From assembly GCF_018919485.1 (NCBI RefSeq), contig NZ_JAHLMU010000001.1, forward strand, positions 2,692,048-2,756,047: a stretch of 64,000 bases of DNA. Direction: 5' to 3'. The number at the start of each line of letters is the position of its first letter. The stretch's first letter is position 1. Shown here one piece after another: positions 8,790 through 18,254 of this stretch. This stretch comes from Psychrobacter sp. TAE2020. GTDB taxonomy: Bacteria > Pseudomonadota > Gammaproteobacteria > Pseudomonadales > Moraxellaceae. The notes beneath the pieces are model-generated. The model did no database searches, was not told where the DNA came from, and worked only from the letters and a program-made list of their open reading frames with translations. A program made the translations under genes and the position numbers.

Positions 8790-11072
8790 CTACCAACCGA
8801 CCGGATCGATATCTAAAGTGAGTTTAAGGTATTTAGTGCTAGGTAATGCTAGTACTGGTTGCCACCATAAGTTCAATATGTGATGCAACTGCTGGCGATC
8901 TTTGGCTAACAGTAATAATTGCGAGTGATATAAGCTGTTCTTTTTGCTCATTGGAGCATCAATAGGGCCTAGTACTGCCAGTTTATGGTTGGCAGGCAAG
9001 TTAGCAATAGCATCCTTTAGCGCCTGTATGGTAGCCGCTAGCGTCTTGGCCTCACAGCGAATAAGCGCTGCATGACTATAAGGCGGCAATCCCATCACCT
9101 TGCGCTCTTGTAGCAGCTGGCGTGCGAACAATAAGTAGCCATCTTTGACTAGCTTTAGCAATAGCTCGTTTTCAGGTTGCAGGGTTTGAATCAGCACACG
9201 GCCAGCTTTGTCACCACGCCCAGCACGCCCAGCGACTTGAATCATCAGCTGGGCAGTATGTTCAGGTGAGCGAAAGTCGGCGGACAAAAACCCTCTATCG
9301 GCATTAGGCAAACAAACCAGCGTGACGTTAGGGAAATGATGACCTTTAGCGACCATCTGAGTGCCAACTAAAATGGCAGGCTTGCCTTGATTGATGCGCT
9401 GGTAAATATTCTCCCAGCTGTCTTTACGGCGTGTAGTATCACGGTCAATCTGAATGATAGGGTATAGCTGTTTACTGGTTTGCGGATTGGCAAAAATAGC
9501 ATGTAGGTTTTCGCTGAGCCTTGTAGTACCCATACCTCGAGCATCTAAGTTTTGACTGGCGCAATCAGGACAAGTAGTTGGAATATAAGCTTGCCAATCA
9601 CAATGGTGACATTTTAAATAGCTACTGTTGTAGGAGCTGCTTTGCGATGAGCTATTATAATGGACAGTCAGATGGGCATCGCATCGTGGACAGTCCGCTT
9701 GCCAACCACAAGCTTCACACAATAATACAGGGGCGTAACCACGGCGGTTTAAAAATATCAATACTTGATCGCCAGCTTCTAAGGTTTGTTTGATAGCGCC
9801 AATCAGTACATCAGTTAAACCGGTATCATAACGGGCGCCATCATCTTGAGCTTGTTGATGAGTGCTTTGTAAGCGCGCATCGATCAGCTGCATAGTAGCA
9901 GGCTTAGCATTGCCAGGACGAGTGCGCAACTGATACTCAGTGAGTTTATGCTCATTGATGAGCTTTAGGTGTTCAAGAGTAGGGGTCGCTGTGCCTAATA
10001 CCACTGGGATTTTGTCTTGAAAACCACGATATAGAGCCACGTCAGCGGCATGATAGCGTAAAGTATCTTGCTGCTTATAGGAGACATCATGGGCTTCATC
10101 GACGACTATCAGCCCTAAATTAGCAAAAGGATAAAGCACAGCTGAGCGAGTACCGATGATAATCTGTGCATGACCAGTACGGCAATCCTGCCAGCCCTGC
10201 ATACGATAGGTATTGCTCATCCCTGAATGTAATAATATGATTTGAGCGGCAAAACGACTAGCAAAACGCGCTCGTGTTTGGGGGGTAAGGCCAATCTCTG
10301 GCACCAAAATAAGCACTTGCTTGCCTGCTTCTAGCACGGCTTGCATAGCCTGCAAATAGACTTCAGTTTTACCGCTACCCGTAATACCGTTGAGTAAAAA
10401 TCCAGTATAAGTGTTGGCTTTATGAGCTTCGACTATGGCGGTAACTGCTTGCTGCTGTTCCGGGTTTAAATCCAAGGGCATTTTGGCTAAGCTGACCGCT
10501 GGCGGGGCGGCTTTAGTTTCGATATAACGCTCTACAAGGTTTTTTTCTTCTAGGGTTTTTAAAAAAGCGCGTTGCATGCCCTCTAGTAATAATACCTCTT
10601 CACTAGCGCCACGCTTACCATGCAATTTAAGCATATCAAACTGTTGCTTTTGTTTTTTTGCATTGGCATGAAAGTCATCGTCATTGATATTAGGAAGTAT
10701 GCGCCAATGGGTGATGAGTAGATCTAGCGGCTTACCTTGCCTGATCAAACTCGGTAGCATCACTGATAATGTATCGCCTAAAGGATAATGATAATAGCGT
10801 GCCAGCCAAGAGGCTAAAGCCAGCATTCGCTCGTTTAGAATCGGTTCATCATCTAAACAGCGAGTGATAGGTTTTAGCTTATGTGTGGGGACTGAACTTT
10901 GATCTTTAGCAATATAGTTGATGACCACACCGATTAAGGTTTGTCGTCCAAAAGGTACTTCTACACGGCTACCGATAGCAGGTAAAGCTCGACCTTGTGT
11001 CCTGTTACTGTCTGCTGAGCTATAATCAAATACCCGATAGAGAGGAACTGGTAGAGCAACTTGTAGCAACAT
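8790..11072 (-). CDS. priA: Primosomal replication restart helicase PriA
   Basis: PriA recognises stalled forks and reloads the replicative helicase. The 760-residue protein has the N-terminal DNA-binding domain (about 1-190), Walker A TGSGKTE (231-237), the DEAHD box (325-329), a cysteine cluster of paired zinc fingers (CEACGWQADCPRC and, 40 residues on, CHHCDWQAYIPTTCPDC), and helicase motifs V-VI (VGTQMVAKGHHFPNV, QVAGRAGRGD). Length fits the family. ATG start at 11070-11072. The gene is followed closely by the heptamer repeat. Confidence 0.97.
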   Translation of the reverse strand: MLLQVALPVPLYRVFDYSSADSNRTQGRALPAIGSRVEVPFGRQTLIGVVINYIAKDQSSVPTHKLKPITRCLDDEPILNERMLALASWLARYYHYPLGDTLSVMLPSLIRQGKPLDLLITHWRILPNINDDDFHANAKKQKQQFDMLKLHGKRGASEEVLLLEGMQRAFLKTLEEKNLVERYIETKAAPPAVSLAKMPLDLNPEQQQAVTAIVEAHKANTYTGFLLNGITGSGKTEVYLQAMQAVLEAGKQVLILVPEIGLTPQTRARFASRFAAQIILLHSGMSNTYRMQGWQDCRTGHAQIIIGTRSAVLYPFANLGLIVVDEAHDVSYKQQDTLRYHAADVALYRGFQDKIPVVLGTATPTLEHLKLINEHKLTEYQLRTRPGNAKPATMQLIDARLQSTHQQAQDDGARYDTGLTDVLIGAIKQTLEAGDQVLIFLNRRGYAPVLLCEACGWQADCPRCDAHLTVHYNSSSQSSSYNSSYLKCHHCDWQAYIPTTCPDCASQNLDARGMGTTRLSENLHAIFANPQTSKQLYPIIQIDRDTTRRKDSWENIYQRINQGKPAILVGTQMVAKGHHFPNVTLVCLPNADRGFLSADFRSPEHTAQLMIQVAGRAGRGDKAGRVLIQTLQPENELLLKLVKDGYLLFARQLLQERKVMGLPPYSHAALIRCEAKTLAATIQALKDAIANLPANHKLAVLGPIDAPMSKKNSLYHSQLLLLAKDRQQLHHILNLWWQPVLALPSTKYLKLTLDIDPVGW

Positions 11073-11207
11073 GAAAATGCTCTCAGCCTTATAAAATTAA
11101 AGAAAAATAATCGCTAAATAGCCACTAAGCCCAAATAGCCGTTTTTTACAACAGCGCTTTGGGCCTAGTTATTACTTGCTGTATCTTGACTGTATTTGAG
11201 CTCTGAT

Positions 11208-11588
11208 TTATGCAATATACATAATAGACTCAATCTCGACCACGCCACCTTTAGGAAGGGCTGCGACTTGAACGGCTGCACGGGCAGGATAAGGCTCACT
11301 TAAATTGGCCATAAACACTTCGTTTAAAGCGGCAAAATCATTCAGGTCGGTCAAAGAGACATTGAATTTAACCACGTCGTTGATAGTGCCGCCAGCTGCT
11401 TCACAAATCGCTTTGATATTCTCAAAAACTTGCTTAGCTTGCGCTTCAAAGCCATTTTTTAGCTCCATAGTCTGCGGATCAAAACCGAGCTGTCCTGAGA
11501 TATAGACAGTATTGTCGACTTTGATAGCTTGTGAGTAAGTACCAACAGCGGCAGGGGCTTTGTCCGTTTGAATGGTTTGACGGCTCAT
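11208..11588 (-). CDS. ridA: RidA family reactive-imine deaminase
   Basis: RidA (YjgF/UK114) hydrolyses reactive enamine/imine intermediates, such as 2-aminoacrylate made by threonine and serine dehydratases, to 2-ketoacids. Of 126 residues, YSQAIKVDNTVYISGQLG lies at 18-35 and the catalytic-arginine motif PARAAVQVAALPKGG near 100-114, ending in VEIESIMYIA, all canonical. It forms trimers in the cytoplasm. A clear AAGGATATATT ribosome-binding region precedes the ATG. It sits downstream of spoT on the same strand. Confidence 0.96.
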   Translation of the reverse strand: MSRQTIQTDKAPAAVGTYSQAIKVDNTVYISGQLGFDPQTMELKNGFEAQAKQVFENIKAICEAAGGTINDVVKFNVSLTDLNDFAALNEVFMANLSEPYPARAAVQVAALPKGGVVEIESIMYIA

Positions 11589-11836
11589 AATATATCCTTG
11601 TTATATATCGATAGCATAAATTGCTAATGAGGGATTTCGGACTTGCTATGCGCTTAGCAATAACAAGTCATATTTTTTAGACTATCCCAACTTGATGGAT
11701 TGTAGTTAGTCAGCTTTATTGGTTTGAGTGTTGTTTATGAGTACAGTACTGCTGCTGAAGTCGTTTTCTGTTTTTTTAAAATCAAGCTTAGCTTTAACTT
11801 AGCCTAGGTAGTTAAAAAGAAAACTCCGACTAAAAA

Positions 11837-14023
11837 TTATAACTGATATAGGCGCATAATATTAGGGAAGCCTAACAATGAGCGCAATTCGCGAATACCT
11901 TGCGCCAAGTGACTGCGACTACGCACCACGATTTGTAAGATAGTATCGCTGTTACGGACATCAACTGTTTCTACACCTATATTGAGCTGGCGCAGATGAT
12001 AAATAACTTCGCTAATTTGCTCATCGTTTAGTACGATCGATAGCTTTAGGAAGGCAGGAAAACGTATTTTGCCTCCATATTCTTCAGACTCGCTTTGCTT
12101 CACGGCTTTGTCATCGCGCCAGCGCAATTGAATGACTTGATAAGGGTTATCTTTACGAATTTCATCTAGCGAAAAGCACTTATGTCGATGGGCTACTAAG
12201 CCATGTCGAGATAAATGACCAACGATAGGATCGCCATAAATCGGATGACAGCAATTGGCAAAGTCAAGCTCTACTCCGGCAGCATTGGCAATTAGCTGTT
12301 GTGGTTGGACCATCGGCTCATTACTATCTTCCGTATGCATGCTACTCAGATCATCATTGAACAGACGAGATACTACCAGCTGTGGCAACAAAGTTCCAAA
12401 ACTAATCTGCTCAAATAGCTCACTTTTTTCGGCCAACCCACGCCATTCAAGTAAGTTTTTCCAATCACCATCGCTTAAATCCTCAAGACTTTTTTGATAG
12501 GTTTTCAAGGCCCGATCTAGTGCTTGTTGACCATGACGTAGTTTATCTTCTGCTGACAAGTCTTTAAACCAGCGCAATATCTGCTGACGAGCCTTGTTAG
12601 TCGACACAAATCCTAGCCATTCAGCTTTAGGCTCAGAATTTTTATCAACTTCTATCTCCACAGTTTGGCCATTAGTAACTATGGTACCTAATTTAGCATG
12701 CTTACCATCTATATTGGCACCTACTGCCACGTTACCAACCATAGGACCTACCGCATAAGCAAAATCAAGTGCAGTCGCTCCTTGAGGCAATTCATAAGCA
12801 CGACCTTGCGGACTGTAGCAGAGGATCTTGCTCGAATGCAGGTAATCCATCAGCTCATTAATAGTAGAAACCGCTGCTGAAAAATCAGGACTGTTATCAT
12901 CTAACGAGTCCTCATTAATCAAGTCCTTCATATTACGCAGTGAGGCTTGGATTACTGACTGGCTAATATCAGAAGCGTGCTTAGCACCGATAACCCCAAG
13001 CCTTGAAGCATACTGCATCTTTTTGGTCATAATAGTGGCTTTAATACAGTCATTATCACGTTCGTAGATGAGGGTAAGCGACTGATTGCCACCCGGCAGT
13101 GGACGGCGAATATTGTCTTCGATATTATCATCAGAGATTTGATATTTTTTGATTAAGTAATAAGCTAACTTGTCACAAGCTTCGACAGTATCTAATACAA
13201 TTTCAAAAGAATACTGACGTAATAGAGAGTTGATTTCACCACGATTACGGAAGAACTGTCGATACATAGTGACTCGATTATCTAATATCTTCACGTGTCC
13301 GCTAAGCCCTAAACTACTAAGTACTATAATTAAATAACGATGGATGGCTTCTTTTTGAAAGTTACGGCCAAGTCCGTACTGTAAAAGCTTATCCGATAGC
13401 TTGTTATACATGTCCGAATCAAGATTACGATAACAGAGCACTTCGATATAGTCAGCAATATCGTTGATGCCCATAAGGCGGGCAAAAGGCACATAGAAGT
13501 CTAAAGTTTCCTGAGCGGTAGCTCGTTGCTTTTCGGGACGAACGGCATCAAGGGTAGACATATTATGCAAGCGATCAGCAAGCTTTATAATCAAAACTCT
13601 CGGATCGTTGAGCGTCGCTGTCAGTATTTTATGAAAAGTTGCCGCTTTGTTTTGTTGCTTGTTATGGCTAGATGACTTTAATTTAGTCACCCCATCGACC
13701 AGACGAGCGACGACTTTACCATAACGTTGCTCAAGCTGATCGTCGCTAACTTCAGTATCTTCTACTGTGTCATGCAAAATAGCGGCGATAATAGTATCGC
13801 GATCTAAGCGAAAACCTGCCAATATCTCAGCAACGGCTATAGGATGAGTGATATAAGGCTCACCGGATTTACGCTTATCTTTTATATGGGCGACATCACC
13901 AAACCCGCAAGCGTCAATTACATCACGACGTTCATCAGCTGTCAGATAACTGACGGAACGCAGCAGACTATATTGAGCTTCATCAACCATGTAATGACTG
14001 AGTTTAGGTAAAGTTTGGCTCAT
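11837..14023 (-). CDS. spoT: SpoT, (p)ppGpp hydrolase with a degenerate synthetase domain
   Basis: A 728-residue RelA/SpoT homologue. The N-terminal HD hydrolase looks intact: YITHPIAVAEIL near residue 57-68, HDTVEDT at 84-90 and RLHNMSTLDA. The synthetase region (about 240-350) is badly decayed: the usual basic substrate-binding patch, the R-I-I-V-D strand and the GYQSLHT motif are replaced by NRVTMYRQFF, FEIVLD and GNQSLTLI. A TGS domain (about 396-455), zinc-finger-like region (FANCCHPIYGDPIVG) and C-terminal ACT domain follow. The pattern matches the hydrolase-only SpoT known from Acinetobacter baumannii. It lies in the conserved gmk-rpoZ-spoT order. Confidence 0.95.
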   Translation of the reverse strand: MSQTLPKLSHYMVDEAQYSLLRSVSYLTADERRDVIDACGFGDVAHIKDKRKSGEPYITHPIAVAEILAGFRLDRDTIIAAILHDTVEDTEVSDDQLEQRYGKVVARLVDGVTKLKSSSHNKQQNKAATFHKILTATLNDPRVLIIKLADRLHNMSTLDAVRPEKQRATAQETLDFYVPFARLMGINDIADYIEVLCYRNLDSDMYNKLSDKLLQYGLGRNFQKEAIHRYLIIVLSSLGLSGHVKILDNRVTMYRQFFRNRGEINSLLRQYSFEIVLDTVEACDKLAYYLIKKYQISDDNIEDNIRRPLPGGNQSLTLIYERDNDCIKATIMTKKMQYASRLGVIGAKHASDISQSVIQASLRNMKDLINEDSLDDNSPDFSAAVSTINELMDYLHSSKILCYSPQGRAYELPQGATALDFAYAVGPMVGNVAVGANIDGKHAKLGTIVTNGQTVEIEVDKNSEPKAEWLGFVSTNKARQQILRWFKDLSAEDKLRHGQQALDRALKTYQKSLEDLSDGDWKNLLEWRGLAEKSELFEQISFGTLLPQLVVSRLFNDDLSSMHTEDSNEPMVQPQQLIANAAGVELDFANCCHPIYGDPIVGHLSRHGLVAHRHKCFSLDEIRKDNPYQVIQLRWRDDKAVKQSESEEYGGKIRFPAFLKLSIVLNDEQISEVIYHLRQLNIGVETVDVRNSDTILQIVVRSRSHLAQGIRELRSLLGFPNIMRLYQL

Positions 14024-14470
14024 AAAGTGGCTATCCTATTGTTTGTGGCTTATATGATAGATAGTTAGGGTTTATCACATCAAAATGTAAGGGCAAAGTT
14101 GATTATAGTTTTACAATAACTAAGGTTTTAATAGGTAGGGGTAAGGAACTCCTAATCACCCTCTAATTAATATTAAATTACAGTAAATGTCAACTGTTAA
14201 GCGTATAGACTTGACAAAAATTACAAGGTATTTTTTAGCTGCTTATTAACAGTAGTTCTCGCTATTTTTCTCTAAATAGTTGCTTGAGAGCTATTAAAAA
14301 GGCGGCCAGAATAATTTTTAAGCTAAAAATATACTAAGCACAGTAGGCAAAAAACCAAACAACTGCCTATGAACGGCAAAAACCACAGTATCAGACTGTG
14401 GTTTTTGATTTGTACGTTGATAACGAGCTCTAAGCGGTTCAAGTTGTTATTACTGAACAAGTTTTAAATC
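14024..14470. other. Intergenic region between rpoZ and spoT
   Basis: 447 bp without a reading frame. The left part must carry the spoT promoter; the TTGACA-like TTGACAAAAA at 14211-14220 is on the given strand, not the coding strand of spoT. The right part holds the rpoZ terminator. Nothing else stands out. Confidence 0.5.
14378..14406 (-). terminator. Terminator downstream of rpoZ (symmetric)
   Basis: CCACAG (14383-14388) pairs with CTGTGG (14396-14401) around a 7-base loop, with five A residues on the left and five T residues on the right. It can therefore stop transcription in both directions. The leftward gene rpoZ ends 65 bp away. Confidence 0.85.
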
Positions 14471-14731
14471 TTAGAAACTGTGATCACCTGACAAAGCTAA
14501 GTCTAAAGAGCTAGTTACAAAATTATGCTCAGGCTGATTAAGAATATCACGAGTGATTTTGCCAGCAGCAATCTCGCGTAGCGCTAATACAGTAGGTTTG
14601 TCATTATCAACACTAACCATTGGTTCAGCAATACCTTTAGCCAGTTGACGCGCGCGTTTGCTAGCAACTAAAACCAACTCAAAGCGATTATCAACATTAT
14701 CTAAACAATCTTCAATCGTTACTCGTGCCAT
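14471..14731 (-). CDS. rpoZ: RNA polymerase omega subunit
   Basis: 86 residues beginning [23 protein letters not shown], the standard start of omega, with the conserved KRARQLAKG and [11 protein letters not shown] motifs. Omega helps assemble the polymerase by binding beta-prime and, in proteobacteria, forms part of ppGpp site 1, which suits its place beside spoT and gmk. A GAGGTAG ribosome-binding site precedes the ATG. Confidence 0.98.
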   Translation of the reverse strand: MARVTIEDCLDNVDNRFELVLVASKRARQLAKGIAEPMVSVDNDKPTVLALREIAAGKITRDILNQPEHNFVTSSLDLALSGDHSF

Positions 14732-14934
14732 AGATAGCTACCTCATGTTTTTTTATCAGCGCCGAATAGTTCACGCATTATGATAAACGTAGTAATAAAT
14801 ATTTTGTTTAAATTATAAAAAAACAAATATAAAAATTTATTGTTGAAACAACCAATCATTATAGCATTTTTTCACTCAAGGGCGTAGTAGCTTTTTAGTT
14901 AATATTTGATCGCAAGCTAAACTCACAGTTATTG

Positions 14935-15612
14935 CTATTTTGCCGCTCTATCATCGCTGTTCAGGCCATCTTCAGTACTATTAGCAAGTTCTTTATTATT
15001 ATTGGCGAGTAAAGTAGTGATAGTACGCTGATGACGGCGCTGTTGACGTTTGAGCGTCTGTCTGTCAGCGACAATAATAGCTTTGAGCTCAGTTAACGCT
15101 ACCTCAAAATTATCATTAATAATGACAAAATCAAAATGAATATGCTGCTGCATCTCAGTGACTGCACCGCTAAGGCGTTGTTCTATCACTTCCACACTGT
15201 CTTGACCGCGAGTGGAGAGACGTTGGCGTAACGTAGCAAGACTCGGTGGCAGAATAAAAATCATTCTGGCATCGGGGAAGACTTTTTTGACTTGTAAGGC
15301 CCCTTGCCAGTCAATCTCCAAAATGACGTCAACGCCTGCTTGTAGCTGAGCGCGAACGCTTTGCTCGGAGGTGCCGTAGTAGTTGCCAAAAACTTCAGCA
15401 TGCTCCAAAAAGTTATTTTCAGTAATAGCAGTAGTAAAAGTATCAACGTCAGTGAAGTGATAATGTTGGCCGTCAATCTCGCCTGGCCGCGGGGCACGAG
15501 TAGTGTGCGAGATACTAACGGTTAAGTCATTGGTAGTAGCTAACAGCTGCTTGACTAGTGAAGTCTTGCCAGTGCCAGAAGCGGCAGTAATAATAAACAA
15601 CGAACCTGTCAT
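14935..15612 (-). CDS. gmk: Guanylate kinase
   Basis: Gmk phosphorylates GMP to GDP with ATP. Starting at the ATG at 15610-15612 the protein reads [19 protein letters not shown], with P-loop SGTGKTS, then [19 protein letters not shown] and [12 protein letters not shown], all hallmark motifs. The frame can be read back to a TTG at 15663, adding a hydrophobic stretch that no guanylate kinase has, so the internal ATG is preferred. The 225-residue product has a short charged C-terminal tail beyond the usual end. First gene of the gmk-rpoZ-spoT group. Confidence 0.97.
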   Translation of the reverse strand: MTGSLFIITAASGTGKTSLVKQLLATTNDLTVSISHTTRAPRPGEIDGQHYHFTDVDTFTTAITENNFLEHAEVFGNYYGTSEQSVRAQLQAGVDVILEIDWQGALQVKKVFPDARMIFILPPSLATLRQRLSTRGQDSVEVIEQRLSGAVTEMQQHIHFDFVIINDNFEVALTELKAIIVADRQTLKRQQRRHQRTITTLLANNNKELANSTEDGLNSDDRAAK

Positions 15613-15891
15613 ACAAAAGTGTCCTAATAGTAAAAGATAAGGAATAATAAATATTATCAACAATCAAGCTTGGGCTTAGAAAGGTCGTCCTAATAATGCG
15701 GTTAACTAAGTGGCCTTTAGTAGTGATTACATGGTGGTAGCTCGGTGGTAATCTATTGCTAGCTCAATACCGTCTAAAGACGACTGAGACGATAGTATTT
15801 TAAAAGGTAATAAAAGTAAATTATGCTAAAGTAGGGACATTATTTATATTCATTACTTTTTTATTTAAATTATCTAACGATAGGCCACCTT

Positions 15892-16848
15892 ATGCAAATT
15901 TATCTTGCCAATCCACGTGGGTTTTGTGCTGGTGTTGATCGCGCTATTGCGATTGTTAATCAAGCGTTAACACGTTTTGAGCCGCCCATTTATGTGCGCC
16001 ATGAAGTGGTCCATAACAAGTTTGTAGTTTCGGACTTAGCCAATCGTGGTGCAGTATTCGTTGAAGAGCTGCATGAAGTACCTGATGGCTCTATCGTTAT
16101 TTTCTCAGCTCATGGGGTATCTAAAGCTGTTGAGGATGAGGCTAAACGCCGTGATCTCACGGTATTCGATGCTACTTGTCCTCTAGTAACAAAAGTACAT
16201 ATCGAAGTGGCTAAGTTCGCTCAGGATGGCATGGATGCAGTACTGATTGGCCATGCTGGACACCCTGAAGTAGAAGGTACTATGGGGCGCTTCAACCGTG
16301 GTTATGGGGGACAGATTCATTTAGTCGAAAACGAAAGCGATGTGCGAAAATTAATGGTGCAAGATGCCGATCGTTTAGCCTTTGTCACCCAAACAACTCT
16401 GTCTATGGATGACACTGCTCGTGTCATTGATGCTTTACGTGATAAATTTCCTAATATTCAAGGCCCACGCAAAGATGATATTTGCTACGCCACCCAAAAT
16501 CGTCAAGATGCAGTAAAAGACTTAGCCAGCCGCTGTGAAGTGGTATTAGTAGTAGGCTCACCGAATTCATCAAACTCAAATCGTTTACGTGAACTGGCGG
16601 AACGTATGGGTTGCCAAGCTTATCTGATCGATAATGCTAATGAAATCAAGTCTGACTGGTTCGATGGCATCAAAAAAGTTGGGGTCACAGCGGGCGCTTC
16701 CGCCCCAGAGGTACTCATCCAAGAGGTACTACAACAGCTGCAGGATTGGGGTGGAGAGCTACCACATGAGCTGGCAGGTATAGAAGAAAATGTGATTTTC
16801 AGCTTACCCAAAGCCTTACGTATTCCGGTGACTGAGGTCGGTAAGTAA
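15892..16848 (+). CDS. ispH: 4-hydroxy-3-methylbut-2-enyl diphosphate reductase (IspH/LytB)
   Basis: The last enzyme of the MEP isoprenoid pathway, making IPP and DMAPP from HMBPP. The three [4Fe-4S] cysteines are C12 ([11 protein letters not shown]), C96 ([11 protein letters not shown]) and C198 ([11 protein letters not shown]). Substrate-binding histidines H41, H74 and H124 and the catalytic E126 (HPEVEGT) are present. At 318 residues it has the usual length. First of a rightward run of genes; divergent from gmk across a 280-bp promoter region. Confidence 0.98.
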   Translation: MQIYLANPRGFCAGVDRAIAIVNQALTRFEPPIYVRHEVVHNKFVVSDLANRGAVFVEELHEVPDGSIVIFSAHGVSKAVEDEAKRRDLTVFDATCPLVTKVHIEVAKFAQDGMDAVLIGHAGHPEVEGTMGRFNRGYGGQIHLVENESDVRKLMVQDADRLAFVTQTTLSMDDTARVIDALRDKFPNIQGPRKDDICYATQNRQDAVKDLASRCEVVLVVGSPNSSNSNRLRELAERMGCQAYLIDNANEIKSDWFDGIKKVGVTAGASAPEVLIQEVLQQLQDWGGELPHELAGIEENVIFSLPKALRIPVTEVGK

Positions 16849-16911
16849 AGGGAAGTAGCTAAGTAAGCAATATAAATGCTTTTTGAGATGGGCTGTCAAA
16901 GAGAAAATAAT

Positions 16912-17157
16912 ATGGAAAAGCAAAAATCTAAATTTGTATTGGCAGAAGCTAGTATTCATGACATTAACAAGCAACTGAAAATAAACTTGTTGGTTATTGT
17001 GCTAGTGCTATTTTTATTAGGCCTAAATAGCTTATATTTTATCAGAGATAAAAGTGTGTTCTCTGCTGTATTAATTGTACTTATGATCTTTTTACTATTT
17101 CTTATCGCTAAGAGTCGTGACATTCTCAAGTCAAGAAAACAGCAGCTTAGTGAGTAA
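16912..17157 (+). CDS. Small two-span membrane protein
   Basis: 81 residues from the ATG at 16912 (MEKQKSKFVLAE), preferred because it follows GAGAAAATAAT; an upstream ATG at 16876 would add 12 residues. It has two hydrophobic stretches at about residues 26-45 and 52-72, and charged ends (KSRDILKSRKQQLSE). No recognised family. It lies between ispH and the thioesterase with short gaps, so may be co-transcribed. Confidence 0.6.
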   Translation: MEKQKSKFVLAEASIHDINKQLKINLLVIVLVLFLLGLNSLYFIRDKSVFSAVLIVLMIFLLFLIAKSRDILKSRKQQLSE

Positions 17158-17193
17158 AACTGAATATAAAACAAAATAAAATATAGGCCTATT

Positions 17194-18009
17194 ATGAGCG
17201 CGTATTATCATCTTATTAATCGTGAGTGGCAAGCAGATGGCAGCAGTCTAGCTCACTACCATCCTACTGAGCATACTCAAGGTACTTGGAATCCGGACGA
17301 TCAGCACATGTCATCGGCAACGGGATTGCTCACCCATGAGCTTAGTGAGTTTGCAGTCCAAGCTAATATGCGTATTGCCCGTATTAGCCTTGATATATTG
17401 GGTCAAATCCCTTTAGATGACTCGACTATTACTACTCGCTGCATTCGTCCTGGTAGGACTATTGAGCTAATAGAAGCGGTATTAAGCAGCCGTGGTCGCG
17501 ATTGCATCATTGCGCGTGCTTGGCGACTGATAACCCAAGACACTAGTAGTATTGCAGGTCTTGAGGATCAGCAGGCGTTGCATCAGCCTGATGAGCTAGC
17601 AGAGTGGCAGGAGATGCACAAATGGCCGGGTGGCTTTATCAAAACCTTGCGCTTAGTTTCAGAGCCAGAGCGTCGTCCGGGCCGTGGCATGGTATGGATG
17701 ACCAATAATGTAGAGATGATAGCGGGAGTGACGACTTCTGACTTAGTGCATATCTTAGGTATGGTCGATACTGCTAATGGCGTAGTGCCTAGAGCAGGTC
17801 TAGGATTGAACGACTCAGCGTGGATGTTTCCTAATACTGATTTACAAATTCATATGCATCGTCTGCCTAAAGGCCGCTGGCTAGGTATTGAGGCCGTGCA
17901 GCAGTACGGCATTGACGGTATCGGTATCACTAGTGCTGTGCTTCATGATGTCCATGGGCCCTTTGGCCGTAGCGAACAAATCCTCACTATCCGTCCGTTG
18001 CCAGTTTAA
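17194..18009 (+). CDS. Thioesterase-family protein (double hotdog, TesB-like)
   Basis: 271 residues. The N-terminal half has a hotdog-type pattern (LAHYHPTEHTQGTWNPDDQHMSSATGLLTHELS then ARISLDILGQIP and RPGRTIELIEAVLSSRGRDCIIARAW). The C-terminal half repeats it (DLVHILGMVDTANG, WMFPNTDLQIHMHRLPKGRWLGIEA, GIGITSAVLHDVHGPFGRSEQIL). This is the two-domain layout of acyl-CoA thioesterases of the TesB/Acot type. Substrate unknown. Catalytic residues cannot be assigned with confidence by eye. Confidence 0.78.
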   Translation: MSAYYHLINREWQADGSSLAHYHPTEHTQGTWNPDDQHMSSATGLLTHELSEFAVQANMRIARISLDILGQIPLDDSTITTRCIRPGRTIELIEAVLSSRGRDCIIARAWRLITQDTSSIAGLEDQQALHQPDELAEWQEMHKWPGGFIKTLRLVSEPERRPGRGMVWMTNNVEMIAGVTTSDLVHILGMVDTANGVVPRAGLGLNDSAWMFPNTDLQIHMHRLPKGRWLGIEAVQQYGIDGIGITSAVLHDVHGPFGRSEQILTIRPLPV

Positions 18010-18254
18010 TTTGCCTGCAGGCTGTTTATTCAAGGCAGTTGAATACAAGCCACTTAATAAAAACAAAAGCTGCTTGATAGGGGTAAAAACTCCGCAAATC
18101 AGTAAAAAAACTATTAAATGAGCGGCGTGGCTTGAAATATTTTGCCGTGCCCTTACTTTATAAACAGTCTAGCGGTATTTAAAGTTAAGCTAAGCTATTA
18201 TTAGCAGTGGGCTTAATTTAATAATAAGTTCTAATCAAAATTAAAGGAGTTTTT

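Noticed and set aside
15613-15663. Signal-like N-terminus for guanylate kinase
   Set aside because: It would need a TTG start and adds a hydrophobic segment foreign to this cytoplasmic enzyme.
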